Source of the DNA: Anaerohalosphaeraceae bacterium
Lineage (GTDB): Bacteria; Planctomycetota; Phycisphaerae; Sedimentisphaerales; Anaerohalosphaeraceae
Direction: 5' to 3'
NCBI GenBank assembly: GCA_035378985.1
Contig: DAOSUR010000001.1
Coordinates: 186,001 to 250,000 of the forward strand
DNA length: 64,000 nt
The notes beneath the pieces were generated by a model, which saw only the letters and a program-made list of their open reading frames with translations, made no database searches and had not been told where the DNA came from. The position numbers and the translations under genes were made by a program. Below, piece by piece: positions 33,425 to 42,825 of this stretch (position 1 is its first letter; each line of letters opens with the position of its first letter).

Positions 33425-35881
33425 CTACGGCCAGTAACTGCTGCGCAGCCAGCCGAGCACAAATGCCGCCAGGTCATTCATATCAATCAAACCGTCGAAA
33501 ACAAGGTCTGCCGGACGGGGTTCCGGAATCATCCGCAAAGGGCCCAGCCCCGCCAAAAAGCGGATATGCTCTTCGGTTAACGGAATCGTATAAATGCGAA
33601 CCTCATCAATCCATCCGGTCCAATTCCGGTCAAAAGGACGGTCTACTCGTCCCCCAATCCAGACCGGGTCCGCTGTTCCATTCACCGGATTCGGGGTTGG
33701 ACAGGATGCATCCAGCACCCCGTCCACATACAAAGCGATTCGGCTACCGTCATAGACCGCCGCCAGATGATGCCATTGATTATCGAGGATAGGAATTGTC
33801 CCGTTGGCCTGATATTCCCCGCCTCCGGCGATATTGAAATGAAAAGACATCGCACTGCTGACATTGTTTCGAATCAGCCGCCAGGAACTGATTCCCTTGC
33901 TGACCACGGAAGCCCAGGGAAAACTCAATCCGCCGCTTTTGACCCAGGCCGTGATGCTGCCTCCTTGCTGAAGCGAAATGGAACCGCTGTTCTGACAGGC
34001 CAGATAGGAAGCTCCATTTAAGTAAACCGACTGTCCGCTTTTGCCGGCATCAAAGACCGGCGTGCCCCCCGCCACGGCGTCATAGCCGTTCTCCGTTACA
34101 TCCTGAAACGTTCCCTCCATCGGCCAGTAGGCCAGCAGATTGGCCGTACCGGGGTTGGACGGCGTGATGGTAACGGCATAATCCTCCATCCAGTCAGCCG
34201 CCAGCAGGGCCAAATCCTCCAAATCCACTTCGCAGTTGCCGGTGAAATCCTCGGCGGCACCAATGCATTGGAGCGGCATCAGACGGACATTGTCGAACCG
34301 GACAGTCCCCTGTCCGCCGGCAGAGGAACCAGACGGATTGCCGATGCCGACAGCCAGTTTCACAATCTGCGTGCGGTCAATCCCTTCAAAGCCGGATAAC
34401 GGAAAGCCAAGCTCCATCCACATTGCCGTCCGGACAGCATTTGGATCCGCCGAAAGGGTCTGGACAGCCGAACGCCCTTGTGCATCCTCAAGCCGAACAT
34501 AAACCAAGTCCGAGGCATTGTCGCCCCTTCCGCGCACCAGAATCGATAGATACTCCGAACCGTTCAGGGTAAAGTCTTTTGGGGCGGCGAAGACTCTCTG
34601 AATCTCTGAACGATACGGCGCCCGGTCGTTGCGGTAGGTCAGCTGCAGAAATTTATCCCCGAAATTGCCCAATGCAATTTCGGAAGCCGTGCCGTTGGCC
34701 GAGCCGTCCTGCCAGACGGTCTTGAGCTGAGCATCTGTTTGATAGGTCTCAAACAAATCAATCGTCGTCGGGTCTTTCTGAAGAACATACTTTTGAATCT
34801 CGCTGCCGGCCAAAAGATACACCCCAACCCCGAACACATCCGTCGTCGTCGCAGAGGTGGCGGCAGGACCGGCACCAACCGGCTGCACCCAGCCCAAAAG
34901 CCCGCTGGGCTGCACCGCCGACTTCAGCGCTTCCCAGCCCGCCTGAACGGCAGGCCAATAGGTCTGCTCATCCAGAAAACCGTTGTTAATCCCCCAGGCG
35001 ATTCCATAGGTGAAGAAGCCCGTTCCGCTGCTTTCCGGATTGTTATACCGTTCCGGGCTGAGCAGGTCTGAATGCCAGAAGCCGTCCGGCTGCTGAAGCG
35101 TAATCAGTTTGGCCGCCATCTCCTGAAGCAGCGCAATATACCGGGGGCGATAAGGATCATCGGGGGGCAGATACTGAAGCACGCGAGCCGTGCCGGCCAA
35201 TACCCAGCCGTTGCCGCGGGACCAAAAGACCTTTTTATCATTGTAGCGGTCGTCAAAATAAGTAATGTCGCGGAAAAACAGATGCTCCTCGGCATCATAC
35301 AGACAAGACTGCGTTTCCCCCCACATCATATGCATCAAATCTGCATAAGAGGGGTTGTTCAGAATCCGCCCCAGACGCACAAAGGCCGGCGGAGCCATAA
35401 ACAGGGCATCGCACCACCACCAGACATTGCTGCCGGAGGCGACATTGCAGTAAAAATGTCGCGGGTCGCTGACCATAATATCTGCAACAGACTTAAAATG
35501 CGCATACCGGAGCGGGTCCGGTTCATCCAGCAGATATAACTCCAGATAGGTCTGGGCACAGGCGTGATTATCCGCATGGCGGGAATCCGAGGCCATCCGC
35601 CAGTTGTACTGCTGGGCCCACTGACGGCTTTTGTCCAGATACTTTTCATCTTTCGTGGCCTCATAACAGGCCATCATTCCGGCGAACAAAGCCCCGCGTT
35701 CCCAGCTGACGGAACTGTTCCAGGTGCTTTGGGTCAGCTGCCAGTCGGCGACTTTCTTCATCCACTCTATATAGGGGTTGGACAATTGGGAGGCGGGCCG
35801 AATTTGGGGACCTTCGGCGTAAACAGCGGTAAAAAGAAAAACAGCAGGAAACACTCTGTGTGCAATTCTCACGAAGCTCAT
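33425..35881 (-). CDS. GH105-type unsaturated uronyl hydrolase with LamG and dockerin-like modules
   Basis: 818 residues. Signal peptide (1-22), then a (alpha/alpha)6-barrel typical of GH105/GH88 (about 35-365): RHADNHACAQTYLELY, the catalytic-site WWWCDALFMAPPA with Asp158, and WSRGNGWVLAG (220-230). A beta-sandwich carbohydrate-binding region follows (about 375-535, VRFDNVRLMPL), then a dockerin-like motif (NCEVDLEDLALLAADWME), LamG (about 580-775) and a terminal motif (LIDMNDLAAFVLGWL). These enzymes remove the unsaturated uronic acid left by polysaccharide lyases, so a lyase should act first. The BNR protein at 17954-19501 is one candidate. First gene of the GH105-GH16-GH2 operon. Confidence 0.9.
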   Translation of the reverse strand: MSFVRIAHRVFPAVFLFTAVYAEGPQIRPASQLSNPYIEWMKKVADWQLTQSTWNSSVSWERGALFAGMMACYEATKDEKYLDKSRQWAQQYNWRMASDSRHADNHACAQTYLELYLLDEPDPLRYAHFKSVADIMVSDPRHFYCNVASGSNVWWWCDALFMAPPAFVRLGRILNNPSYADLMHMMWGETQSCLYDAEEHLFFRDITYFDDRYNDKKVFWSRGNGWVLAGTARVLQYLPPDDPYRPRYIALLQEMAAKLITLQQPDGFWHSDLLSPERYNNPESSGTGFFTYGIAWGINNGFLDEQTYWPAVQAGWEALKSAVQPSGLLGWVQPVGAGPAATSATTTDVFGVGVYLLAGSEIQKYVLQKDPTTIDLFETYQTDAQLKTVWQDGSANGTASEIALGNFGDKFLQLTYRNDRAPYRSEIQRVFAAPKDFTLNGSEYLSILVRGRGDNASDLVYVRLEDAQGRSAVQTLSADPNAVRTAMWMELGFPLSGFEGIDRTQIVKLAVGIGNPSGSSAGGQGTVRFDNVRLMPLQCIGAAEDFTGNCEVDLEDLALLAADWMEDYAVTITPSNPGTANLLAYWPMEGTFQDVTENGYDAVAGGTPVFDAGKSGQSVYLNGASYLACQNSGSISLQQGGSITAWVKSGGLSFPWASVVSKGISSWRLIRNNVSSAMSFHFNIAGGGEYQANGTIPILDNQWHHLAAVYDGSRIALYVDGVLDASCPTPNPVNGTADPVWIGGRVDRPFDRNWTGWIDEVRIYTIPLTEEHIRFLAGLGPLRMIPEPRPADLVFDGLIDMNDLAAFVLGWLRSSYWP

Positions 35882-35922
35882 CAGTTCAAATCACCCCCGC
35901 AAGAGAATAAACAATTAAGAAA

Positions 35923-35959
35923 GAACCGGAGTCCTTCTGATAAAAACGGACTCCGGTTC
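35923..35959 (-). terminator. Strong hairpin terminator between the LamG gene and the GH operon
   Basis: A perfect 12-bp stem, GAACCGGAGTCC/GGACTCCGGTTC, with a 13-base loop. On the minus strand a T-rich but interrupted tail follows (TTCTTAATTG). It begins 32 bases after the stop of the 35992-38253 gene and ends 42 bases before the GH105 start, leaving little room for a separate promoter. Confidence 0.75.
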
Positions 35960-35991
35960 ACTGTTTACAAAATCCCTTTCACAACTGACGG

Positions 35992-38253
35992 TTAGGGATA
36001 CAGCCCCTCGGCCAGCCAGTTGCGGGCAAAAGCGGCAAAGTCCGCCAAATCAACCCGACAGTACGATGTGCCGGTGTTGTCGAAGTTATAAGCACTGCCC
36101 TCAAACGATGTATTGATACAGGGCTTGATGCCGGTCGTGTTATAATACTCGGCTGCAATCGAATCGGCATCGACCACATAGTTGTACACCCGCAGATTGT
36201 CCACTGCACCGGCCAGGAAGTTCAGCAGGTTGTCGCGGTTGGACGAATCCCGGCTGGCCCCCAGCAAGACGCCTCGCTGCCAGGGCAGGAAACGAGCGGA
36301 TGTGCCGGCTGCTGCAGAAGCCACCTGCTGGCCGTCCACATAAATCCGCAGCGTGCCGCCCTGCGACCAGGTAGCGCCGACCAAATGCCACTGCCCGTTG
36401 TACATCCCGAATTCCGGACGGTTCGGACGCCCTTCGGCTGTCGCAATTTCCTGATATTCACCCGCCGGACCTTCACCGCGGACATTCAGCCGGGCATTCT
36501 GAGCCGCATTCAGAGAGAAACCGAGACCAGTTGTGGCTCCATCATTGTAGTTCAGCCAGATTGTTCCGGCCGCCGTCGGCTTGACCCAGCAGAGGATGGA
36601 GCCCTCATCCAGGCCGCCGCCCAGACCATTTGTCAGGGGGCCGGCTTTCGGATAGGCGTTGGCCCCGAAATCCACATACTGACCGGCACCGTCCAGCAGA
36701 ACATAGTAGCCGTCAATTCCGTCGACATTGCTGAACGTCGGCAGCAGACTGGGATTATTAAAGTTCATCCCGACACCGTGATTGCTTTCCACAGCATCAT
36801 TGAAGTTGTTCTCGAACTGATACTGAGCTACCATCCGCCCGACCTTCAGCCAGACAACACTGCTGTACACATCCGGATTGGTACCGCCGCCGGAGGCCGT
36901 CGCATTGTTCCAAATCCGCACGTAGTAGTAGCCCTGATCCGCTACAGAAGCATTGGCAATGGTCAAATTCGGCGAATCGGTTCCAACCATTGTATCTCCG
37001 CCAATCTGGTCATCCGCGGAATAATACCACTGGTAATGTTCCGGTGTCGTGGAAACGACGCTCACTGTAAAGGCCGGGGAGGCTGTCGCACCGAGCATAA
37101 CCGTCTTATTGGTTGGCTGGGTCAGAATCACCGGAACGCTCGGAACCGTCTCAAAACTCCAGGTATATCCAATCAGATTATTGGGGTCCCCGGGAGCATA
37201 CACGCCGCCCTGGCCGTTGTCCAATCCCTCCTCAATCATCCAAAAATACTTCCCGCCGGAGTTGAGCTTCGGGCTTGGGGTATATTGCGCATCCGTAACA
37301 GAGGGGCTGGTTTGGTCCACACTGCCGACATAATAGAGATTGGGGTCATTCGGATAAACCGTCTGGTCTTTCGAGATATACACGTAATGCTTCTTGACGG
37401 CCGGATTGACCGGATAGGTGCCGGTCAAGTCCACACCGGCCTTCCACGTGAGCACCAAATCCACCTGCCCGACACCGCTGGGCACCCCAACCAGTGTTGC
37501 TCCATTGGCCGGAGTCGGGAAATGAGCCCGCTGTTTGGCAACCGGCGGCACAACAAGTGACTCGCCCGGCATAATTGCAATATCATCCACAAAAACCTTC
37601 AGCGCCGCATTATTGCTTTGGGCTCTCCAGTAAAGCCTGTCGAGAGCCTCTGTAGTAGCCACACGGAAAGCAAAGGTTGTTTGGGTCCCGACTGACAGAA
37701 TATCAGCGGCCGTCGCATCTGCGATATCTTCTTTCAAATAAACCTTAACCGTATCCGTGGCATTGTTGATGACCATCCACACACAATACCACTTATTGGC
37801 GCTGATCGACTTCAAGTCTCTCCAGGTACTGCCGTCACGCACCCCCAAGATGCCGTTCGTCCATCGAATTTGAGGACGGAAATATCCCCAATCCGAGCCG
37901 CCGACCGGCGGCACATCCACATTGGTCATTCCAAAGGATTCATCTGTAGTTCCATTCGTCCGAAACCGTAGGAAAAGCGTCTTGGTTTCCCCCTCAGGAA
38001 TCGAGGCCTCGGATGAAAGGATACAATAAGCGGCCGATTGTTGGGTAGGAGCCTGAGAAAGACTCATCACCTTATTGTCGGCATTCTCCGGGTCCAGTTC
38101 GATAATGGCATCGTTATCGGTTGTATTCGCTTTCCAGTTCGTTGTGACATTATCAACAGGGCCAAATTGATAACTTTCGAAATCATCAATCGTGACAGCC
38201 GAGCCGAGACCGGCTGCAATAAAAAATGATAAAACCAGCAGAATTCTTCTCAT
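35992..38253 (-). CDS. Secreted LamG/Ig protein with jelly-roll N-terminus and dockerin-like tail
   Basis: 753 residues from ATG 38253 (MRRILLVLSFFIAAGLGSA), with AAAGGAG upstream. Order: signal peptide; jelly-roll-like domain (about 22-230, IDDFESYQFGP... VFVDDIAIMPG) like that of the 14314-16047 protein; FN3-like segment (about 240-370, GGKYFWMIEEG); Ig-like domain (about 372-470); LamG (about 475-690, IYVDGQQVASA, AGAVDNLRVYNYVVD); and the tail YCRVDLADFAAFARNWLAEG. Closely related in its second half to 23704-25950. No enzyme motifs. It starts the minus-strand glycan locus; its start is 309 bases from the divergent regulator gene. Confidence 0.85.
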   Translation of the reverse strand: MRRILLVLSFFIAAGLGSAVTIDDFESYQFGPVDNVTTNWKANTTDNDAIIELDPENADNKVMSLSQAPTQQSAAYCILSSEASIPEGETKTLFLRFRTNGTTDESFGMTNVDVPPVGGSDWGYFRPQIRWTNGILGVRDGSTWRDLKSISANKWYCVWMVINNATDTVKVYLKEDIADATAADILSVGTQTTFAFRVATTEALDRLYWRAQSNNAALKVFVDDIAIMPGESLVVPPVAKQRAHFPTPANGATLVGVPSGVGQVDLVLTWKAGVDLTGTYPVNPAVKKHYVYISKDQTVYPNDPNLYYVGSVDQTSPSVTDAQYTPSPKLNSGGKYFWMIEEGLDNGQGGVYAPGDPNNLIGYTWSFETVPSVPVILTQPTNKTVMLGATASPAFTVSVVSTTPEHYQWYYSADDQIGGDTMVGTDSPNLTIANASVADQGYYYVRIWNNATASGGGTNPDVYSSVVWLKVGRMVAQYQFENNFNDAVESNHGVGMNFNNPSLLPTFSNVDGIDGYYVLLDGAGQYVDFGANAYPKAGPLTNGLGGGLDEGSILCWVKPTAAGTIWLNYNDGATTGLGFSLNAAQNARLNVRGEGPAGEYQEIATAEGRPNRPEFGMYNGQWHLVGATWSQGGTLRIYVDGQQVASAAAGTSARFLPWQRGVLLGASRDSSNRDNLLNFLAGAVDNLRVYNYVVDADSIAAEYYNTTGIKPCINTSFEGSAYNFDNTGTSYCRVDLADFAAFARNWLAEGLYP

Positions 38254-38562
38254 TTTATTCTCCTTTCCACTTTTTATAAAACTGATCATCTCCTCGCCTA
38301 TCCTATTCGGCTTTTCTTGCGTAGAGATTCTCTTCTCTTAAACTCATCCAGATATTTCTATCCGCCGGATTCCCTTTTTTACCTAAAATCACGCTTTTTT
38401 TATAAAGTTTCAAAAAACAACGTATAAATCTTACTTAACTCCTTTTGAGTCATAGAATTAGAGAGATTCCATTCATCATCCCCAAAAATAATTGTTGAAA
38501 AATGTCCTAATTTGTGTACTTTATATTCTCGATTGTCTTAATCTTTGGAATTTTGAGGAAAT
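38254..38562. other. Divergent intergenic region
   Basis: 309 AT-rich bases separate the minus-strand LamG gene from the plus-strand regulator. They should hold promoters for both directions. I see no well-spaced sigma-70 pair and no sigma-54 site. Candidate elements such as TATATT at 38521-38526 lack a matching -35. No hairpin of note and no small gene. Confidence 0.5.
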
Positions 38563-39279
38563 ATGCAGCTTAGTGTCAAAGATGTTGCAAACTTGCTCAA
38601 GGTAAACGAAAAAACCGTTTACAGATGGCTGTCTGAAGGAAAACTCCCTGCCTATAAAATAGGAAACCAATATCGATTCAACCGCGCAGAACTTCTCGAA
38701 TGGGTAACCTCTCGTCAGATGAATTTTTCGCCAGAATTGTTTCAGGACACAGAAAATCGAGATAAAACAGACATTTCACTCGAATCCGCTCTGCGGAGAG
38801 GCGGAATCTATTATCGAATTGATGGACAAACAAAAGAAGACGTTCTTCGGAATGTAATTAACTTGATGAAGTTGCCGGAGTCAGTGGACCGGGAATATCT
38901 TCTTCAAATGATTCTTGCCCGCGAAGCAATGGCGTCAACTGCCATAGGCGATGGAATCGCGATACCACATGTCCGAAATCCAATCGTTCTCCATATTGAC
39001 GAACCGATCGTCTCCCTTTGTTTTCTCGAATCACCTATTGATTTTCATGCGTTGGACGGCAAGCCCGTCTTTTGCCTGTTTACCCTCGTCAGCCCAACCG
39101 TCAAATGCCACCTTTCTCTTTTGTCTCGTCTGGCCTATGTCCTTCGAGACCGAGACATTAAGACCGTTTTGGCCAATCAAGCCACCCGAGAACGCATCTA
39201 TACAGAAATCGTCCGGATTGAATCGGGCCTGATGCAGCACTCTGCTTGTCAAACACAGACAGAAGGAAGAGCCGAATGA
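38563..39279 (+). CDS. Regulator: excisionase-type HTH fused to PTS EIIA-2-like domain
   Basis: 238 residues with GAGGAA before the ATG. Residues 1-52 are a MerR/excisionase-type helix-turn-helix (LSVKDVANLLKVNEKTVYRW... AYKIGNQYRFNRAELLEW). Residues about 75-225 are a PTS EIIA type-2 (PtsN-like) domain, with the phosphorylatable histidine in GIAIPHVRNP and the usual SLCFLESPIDFHALDGKPV strand. No EIIB or EIIC gene is present, so the EIIA domain most likely acts as a signal input, through phosphorylation by Npr/HPr or ligand binding. The TGA overlaps the ATG of the next gene as ATGA, which ties this regulator to the membrane complex downstream. Confidence 0.88.
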   Translation: MQLSVKDVANLLKVNEKTVYRWLSEGKLPAYKIGNQYRFNRAELLEWVTSRQMNFSPELFQDTENRDKTDISLESALRRGGIYYRIDGQTKEDVLRNVINLMKLPESVDREYLLQMILAREAMASTAIGDGIAIPHVRNPIVLHIDEPIVSLCFLESPIDFHALDGKPVFCLFTLVSPTVKCHLSLLSRLAYVLRDRDIKTVLANQATRERIYTEIVRIESGLMQHSACQTQTEGRAE

Positions 39280-41255
39280 GTTTTTTCATTGCCGGTGCAG
39301 CCATCATTCTTCTAAGCGGTGTATCCTCCCTTTTCTTTGGCCGCAAAGGCAATTGGGCACCGCGTGCAGGCGGTATAGGAGCCGTAATCGGCTCCGCCCT
39401 TGCATGCATTACCCCGCTGCAAGTCCTTTTGGGGAGCGATGTTCTGTCTCTGCGGACAGAATGGTCAATTCCTTTTGGGGCCTTCTATATTCAAATTGAC
39501 TCACTCTCTGCCTTCTTTCTGCTGCCGATTCTGGTGCTGTGTGCTTTGGCCGCTGTGTACGGAATGGAGTATTTGAGGGCTTATCAATCCCAGCGGAATC
39601 TCGGGCCAGTCTGGTTTTTTTACAACCTTCTTCTTGTCTCTATGCTCCTGGTGGTTTCGGCCCGAAACAGTCTGCTTTTCCTGATTGCCTGGGAACTCAT
39701 GACGCTGGCCTCCTTCTTTCTGGTTACCTTTGAACACAACAGACCCGCGGTTCGTCAGGCAGGCTTTCTTTATCTGCTTGCAGCCCATATCGGAACGGCT
39801 TTTCTGATTGTCTTTTTTGTTTTACTGGGCAGCCGTACCGGTTCTACCGACTTTGCGGCTGTCCCCAAAATCCCCTCGGCGGCGGCCGATATTCTGTTTG
39901 TTCTGGCAGTAATTGGGTTCGGCATCAAGGCCGGCTTTATGCCGCTCCATATCTGGCTGCCCCATGCTCATCCGGCCGCTCCAAGCCACGTCTCGGCCGT
40001 TATGAGCGGTGTAATGATTAAAACAGGCATTTACGGGCTGGTTCGAACCATCTGTCTGCTTGGCATTCCGCCCGCCTGGTGGGGCTGGACGCTAATTATC
40101 CTCGGAGCGGTTTCCGGCCTTTTGGGAGCCCTCTTTGCAGCAACTCAGCAGGATATCAAACGGCTGCTGGCCTATTGCAGCGTAGAAAACATCGGCATCA
40201 TCGCTCTTGGGCTTGGAACAGGTCTCCTGGGCATCCATCAGAACAATGCAGCCCTGGCTGTGCTCGGGATAGCCGGAGGGCTGCTTCATGTGCTGAACCA
40301 TGCGTTTTTCAAAGGACTTCTCTTTCTCAGTGCCGGCTCTGTCCTTCACAGTACCGGAACCGGACAGATAGACCGGCTCGGCGGTCTGATGAAACAGATG
40401 CCCTGGACGGCTGCTGCCTTTCTAATTGGGGCGATCGCGGTTCCGGGCATCCCGCCCCTGAACGGATTTTTCAGTGAATTCCTCATCTATCTGGGCCTCT
40501 TCAAAAAAGGAATGAACAGCGGACTGGAAACCGTCATTGCCGTGCTGCTGACTGTCGGAGGACTGGCCCTGATTGGGGGTCTGGCTCTGGCCGCTTTTAC
40601 CAAAGCCTTCGGCATCATTTTCTTAGGAAACCCGCGAAGTGTCTCTGCGCAGTACGCACATGAAGCCGGTCCTCTGATGAAAACCTCATTTCTTATTCTG
40701 GCTATGCTTTGTCTGCTGCTGGGACTTTTTTCTCCCCGTTTGATTTACGTTCTGCGACCGGTGCTCCTTTCTATCACAGGCCTGGCCGGCGAAACAATTC
40801 AAATCGAACTGGTTCAGGCCTCCTCCATCTTATCCCAAATTGTAAAAATCGCCGTTCTTTTCGGTCTTTTGGCAGGGGGTCTGTTTCTGGTGCGAATCCG
40901 TCTGCTGCGCGGGCGGCAGGTGGAGAGTGCCGTTACCTGGGACTGCGGCTATGCTCAGCCGGATTCAAGGATGCAGTACACCGGAACCTCTTTTACCCAA
41001 TTTCTGGCTGACTTATTCGGCCGGCTGCTGCCGACCCGCAAAAATGTCACCCCTCCAACAGGACTCTTTCCGAACAGCGGACAATACAGCGAAGAAACAG
41101 ATGACATCTGTGAAAAGCACCTTTTCCGACCGGCAGCCAGACAGATTGTACGCCTGTCGGCCAAACTCCAGTGGCTCCAGCACGGTCGGCTTCAGGTTTA
41201 CATCCTGTATATTGCGTTAGCCCTTTGGATTCTTCTGATATGGAAACTGATGTAG
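39276..41255 (+). CDS. NuoL/HyfB-like proton-pumping membrane subunit
   Basis: 659 residues from ATG 39276 (MSFFIAGAAIILLSG), overlapping the regulator stop by four bases. Polytopic antiporter-like subunit of the complex I/hydrogenase-4 family. Typical motifs: WELMTLASFFLVTFEHN with the buried Glu, WLPHAHPAAPSHVSAVMSGVMIKTGIYG with the channel His and Lys, and LAYCSVENIGIIALGLG. The C-terminus is longer than in NuoN and holds a lateral extension, as in HyfB. It starts a six-gene run (39276-46594) with overlaps or gaps of at most 12 bases. Confidence 0.92.
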   Translation: MSFFIAGAAIILLSGVSSLFFGRKGNWAPRAGGIGAVIGSALACITPLQVLLGSDVLSLRTEWSIPFGAFYIQIDSLSAFFLLPILVLCALAAVYGMEYLRAYQSQRNLGPVWFFYNLLLVSMLLVVSARNSLLFLIAWELMTLASFFLVTFEHNRPAVRQAGFLYLLAAHIGTAFLIVFFVLLGSRTGSTDFAAVPKIPSAAADILFVLAVIGFGIKAGFMPLHIWLPHAHPAAPSHVSAVMSGVMIKTGIYGLVRTICLLGIPPAWWGWTLIILGAVSGLLGALFAATQQDIKRLLAYCSVENIGIIALGLGTGLLGIHQNNAALAVLGIAGGLLHVLNHAFFKGLLFLSAGSVLHSTGTGQIDRLGGLMKQMPWTAAAFLIGAIAVPGIPPLNGFFSEFLIYLGLFKKGMNSGLETVIAVLLTVGGLALIGGLALAAFTKAFGIIFLGNPRSVSAQYAHEAGPLMKTSFLILAMLCLLLGLFSPRLIYVLRPVLLSITGLAGETIQIELVQASSILSQIVKIAVLFGLLAGGLFLVRIRLLRGRQVESAVTWDCGYAQPDSRMQYTGTSFTQFLADLFGRLLPTRKNVTPPTGLFPNSGQYSEETDDICEKHLFRPAARQIVRLSAKLQWLQHGRLQVYILYIALALWILLIWKLM

Positions 41256-41256
41256 C

Positions 41257-42180
41257 ATGCTGATTCTGGGAAAACTCATCAACCTGCTGCTGTGTTTGGC
41301 CGCCGCCCCCTTCTTGGGGGGAATCATCAACCGGACCAAAGCCTTTTTTGCCGGCCGAAAGGGGCCTTCCGTTTTTCAGCCGTATTACGATTTGTTCAAG
41401 TTGTTCCAAAAAGGGGCCGTGTACAGTCAAACCGCCGGCTGGGTTTTTCGAGCCGGTCCCGTCGTCGGTCTGGCCTCTGCGGCGGCCGCCGCTTTACTGA
41501 TGCCTCTGGGTGGGCTGCCTGCTGTGCTGGCTTTTGAAGGAGATTTAATTGTCTTTGTCTATCTGTTCGCTCTCCTGCGGTTCTTTCTGGTGATCAGCGC
41601 CCTGGATACCGGGTCCAGTTTCGAGGGAATGGGTGCTGCCCGGGAAGTTACCTTTTCCGCCCTGGCCGAACCGGCCTTTCTGCTGGGTCTGGCAGCCGTT
41701 GCAAAATACACAGGACATACCTCTCTTTCACAAATTTTTTCTTCCCTCGACCTGGCTGACTGGCCTGCCGCAGGCCCTACCCTCGTTCTGGTCGGCATCT
41801 CTATAGGCATTGTCTTTCTGTCAGAAAACTGCCGAATCCCGGTCGATGACCCCAACACGCATCTGGAGCTGACGATGATACACGAAGTGATGGTGCTCGA
41901 CCACGGCGGACCGGACTTAGGAATGATTCTGTACACCGCCGCCCTGAAGCTGTGGCTTCTGGGGGCTGTTCTGGCGGGCATTCTGGTTCCGGTCCACACC
42001 GGAAATGTGTGGCTGGATACAACGGCCGCCCTGCTGTTTCTGGCTCTGCTGGCTGTTCTGGTCGGCGTTGTGGAATCCTCTATGGCTCGTCTTCGTCTGC
42101 TCCACGTTCCCTCGCTTTTAATCGGCGCCGCCGCTCTTTCCATCGTCACCCTGATGCTCGTTTGCGGAGGTTTGCTATGA
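41257..42180 (+). CDS. NuoH/HyfC-like membrane subunit
   Basis: 307 residues, starting one base after the previous stop. Polytopic protein of the NuoH/HycD/HyfC family, which joins the soluble arm to the membrane arm. Diagnostic stretches: FAGRKGPSVFQPYYDLFKLF near the N-terminus, FEGMGAAREVTFSALAEPAF in the middle loop, and the charged loop ENCRIPVDDPNTHLELTMIH. The loop glutamates and arginines expected for proton or quinone coupling are present. The stop overlaps the next start by three bases. Confidence 0.93.
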   Translation: MLILGKLINLLLCLAAAPFLGGIINRTKAFFAGRKGPSVFQPYYDLFKLFQKGAVYSQTAGWVFRAGPVVGLASAAAAALLMPLGGLPAVLAFEGDLIVFVYLFALLRFFLVISALDTGSSFEGMGAAREVTFSALAEPAFLLGLAAVAKYTGHTSLSQIFSSLDLADWPAAGPTLVLVGISIGIVFLSENCRIPVDDPNTHLELTMIHEVMVLDHGGPDLGMILYTAALKLWLLGAVLAGILVPVHTGNVWLDTTAALLFLALLAVLVGVVESSMARLRLLHVPSLLIGAAALSIVTLMLVCGGLL

Positions 42181-42821
42181 ACTCGGCCGTTGACCTGATT
42201 CTGATTTTCCTGATTCTTTCGAATCTTGCTCTGCTCGGATTAAGCCGTATGGGCACCTGTATCCGCGTAGCCGCCCTTCAGGGAGTTGCACTCGGACTGC
42301 TTCCGCTCTTTCTGGTCGAATCAGGGCCGGCGGCGCATCAGCTGTTCTTCTCTGCTCTTCTGATTGGCCTGAAAGGAATTGTTTTTCCCTGGCTTCTGAC
42401 GGTTGTCCTTCGGGAAATTCAGGTTCAGCGGGAGATTGAGCCGTTTATCGGATACGGCAGTTCCCTTGCGTTAGGCACAGTCTTTTTAATTGTTTCGCTG
42501 TGGCTGGGCAGCCGCCTTCCGCTGCCGGTCTCGATGCAGTCCGGTCTGATTGTTCCTTCGGCCTTTTTTACCATTATGTCCGGATTCTTTCTGATTATTG
42601 CCCGCAAAAAGGCCCTCACGCAGGTGCTGGGCTATCTGGTTCTGGAAAACGGCATTTACGCCTTCGGCGCAGCCCTGTCGGAAAATCAGCCGGTTCTGAT
42701 AGAATTGGGAATCCTGCTGGACTTGTTTGCAGCGGCCTTTGTGATGGGCATTGCCGTCTTTCATATCAACCGGGAGTTTGAACACATTGACACGGATAAA
42801 TTATCCGGCCTGAGGACCTGA
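42177..42821 (+). CDS. HyfE-like membrane subunit
   Basis: 214 residues from ATG 42177, overlapping the upstream stop (ATGA). Six or so hydrophobic helices. The pattern LILIFLILSNLALLGLSRMG, then FSALLIGLKGIVFPWLL and QVLGYLVLENGIYAFGAAL, is typical of HyfE, a subunit whose C-terminal part resembles NuoK. It is found in hydrogenase-4-type and related complexes but not in classical complex I or the smaller Ech hydrogenases, which helps place this operon in the Hyf-like branch. Confidence 0.9.
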   Translation: MNSAVDLILIFLILSNLALLGLSRMGTCIRVAALQGVALGLLPLFLVESGPAAHQLFFSALLIGLKGIVFPWLLTVVLREIQVQREIEPFIGYGSSLALGTVFLIVSLWLGSRLPLPVSMQSGLIVPSAFFTIMSGFFLIIARKKALTQVLGYLVLENGIYAFGAALSENQPVLIELGILLDLFAAAFVMGIAVFHINREFEHIDTDKLSGLRT

Positions 42822-42825
42822 ACAT

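Noticed and set aside
31952..33580. Long plus-strand open frame opposite the GH16 gene (about 540 codons)
   Set aside because: Antisense to a clear GH16 gene with intact catalytic residues; low-complexity, arginine/isoleucine-rich translation.
14314..38253. Bacteroidetes-style SusC/SusD polysaccharide utilisation locus
   Set aside because: No SusD-like lipoprotein and no receptor beside the enzymes. The two TonB receptors at 8165-12945 are on the other strand and separated by the NYN gene and the RNA candidate.
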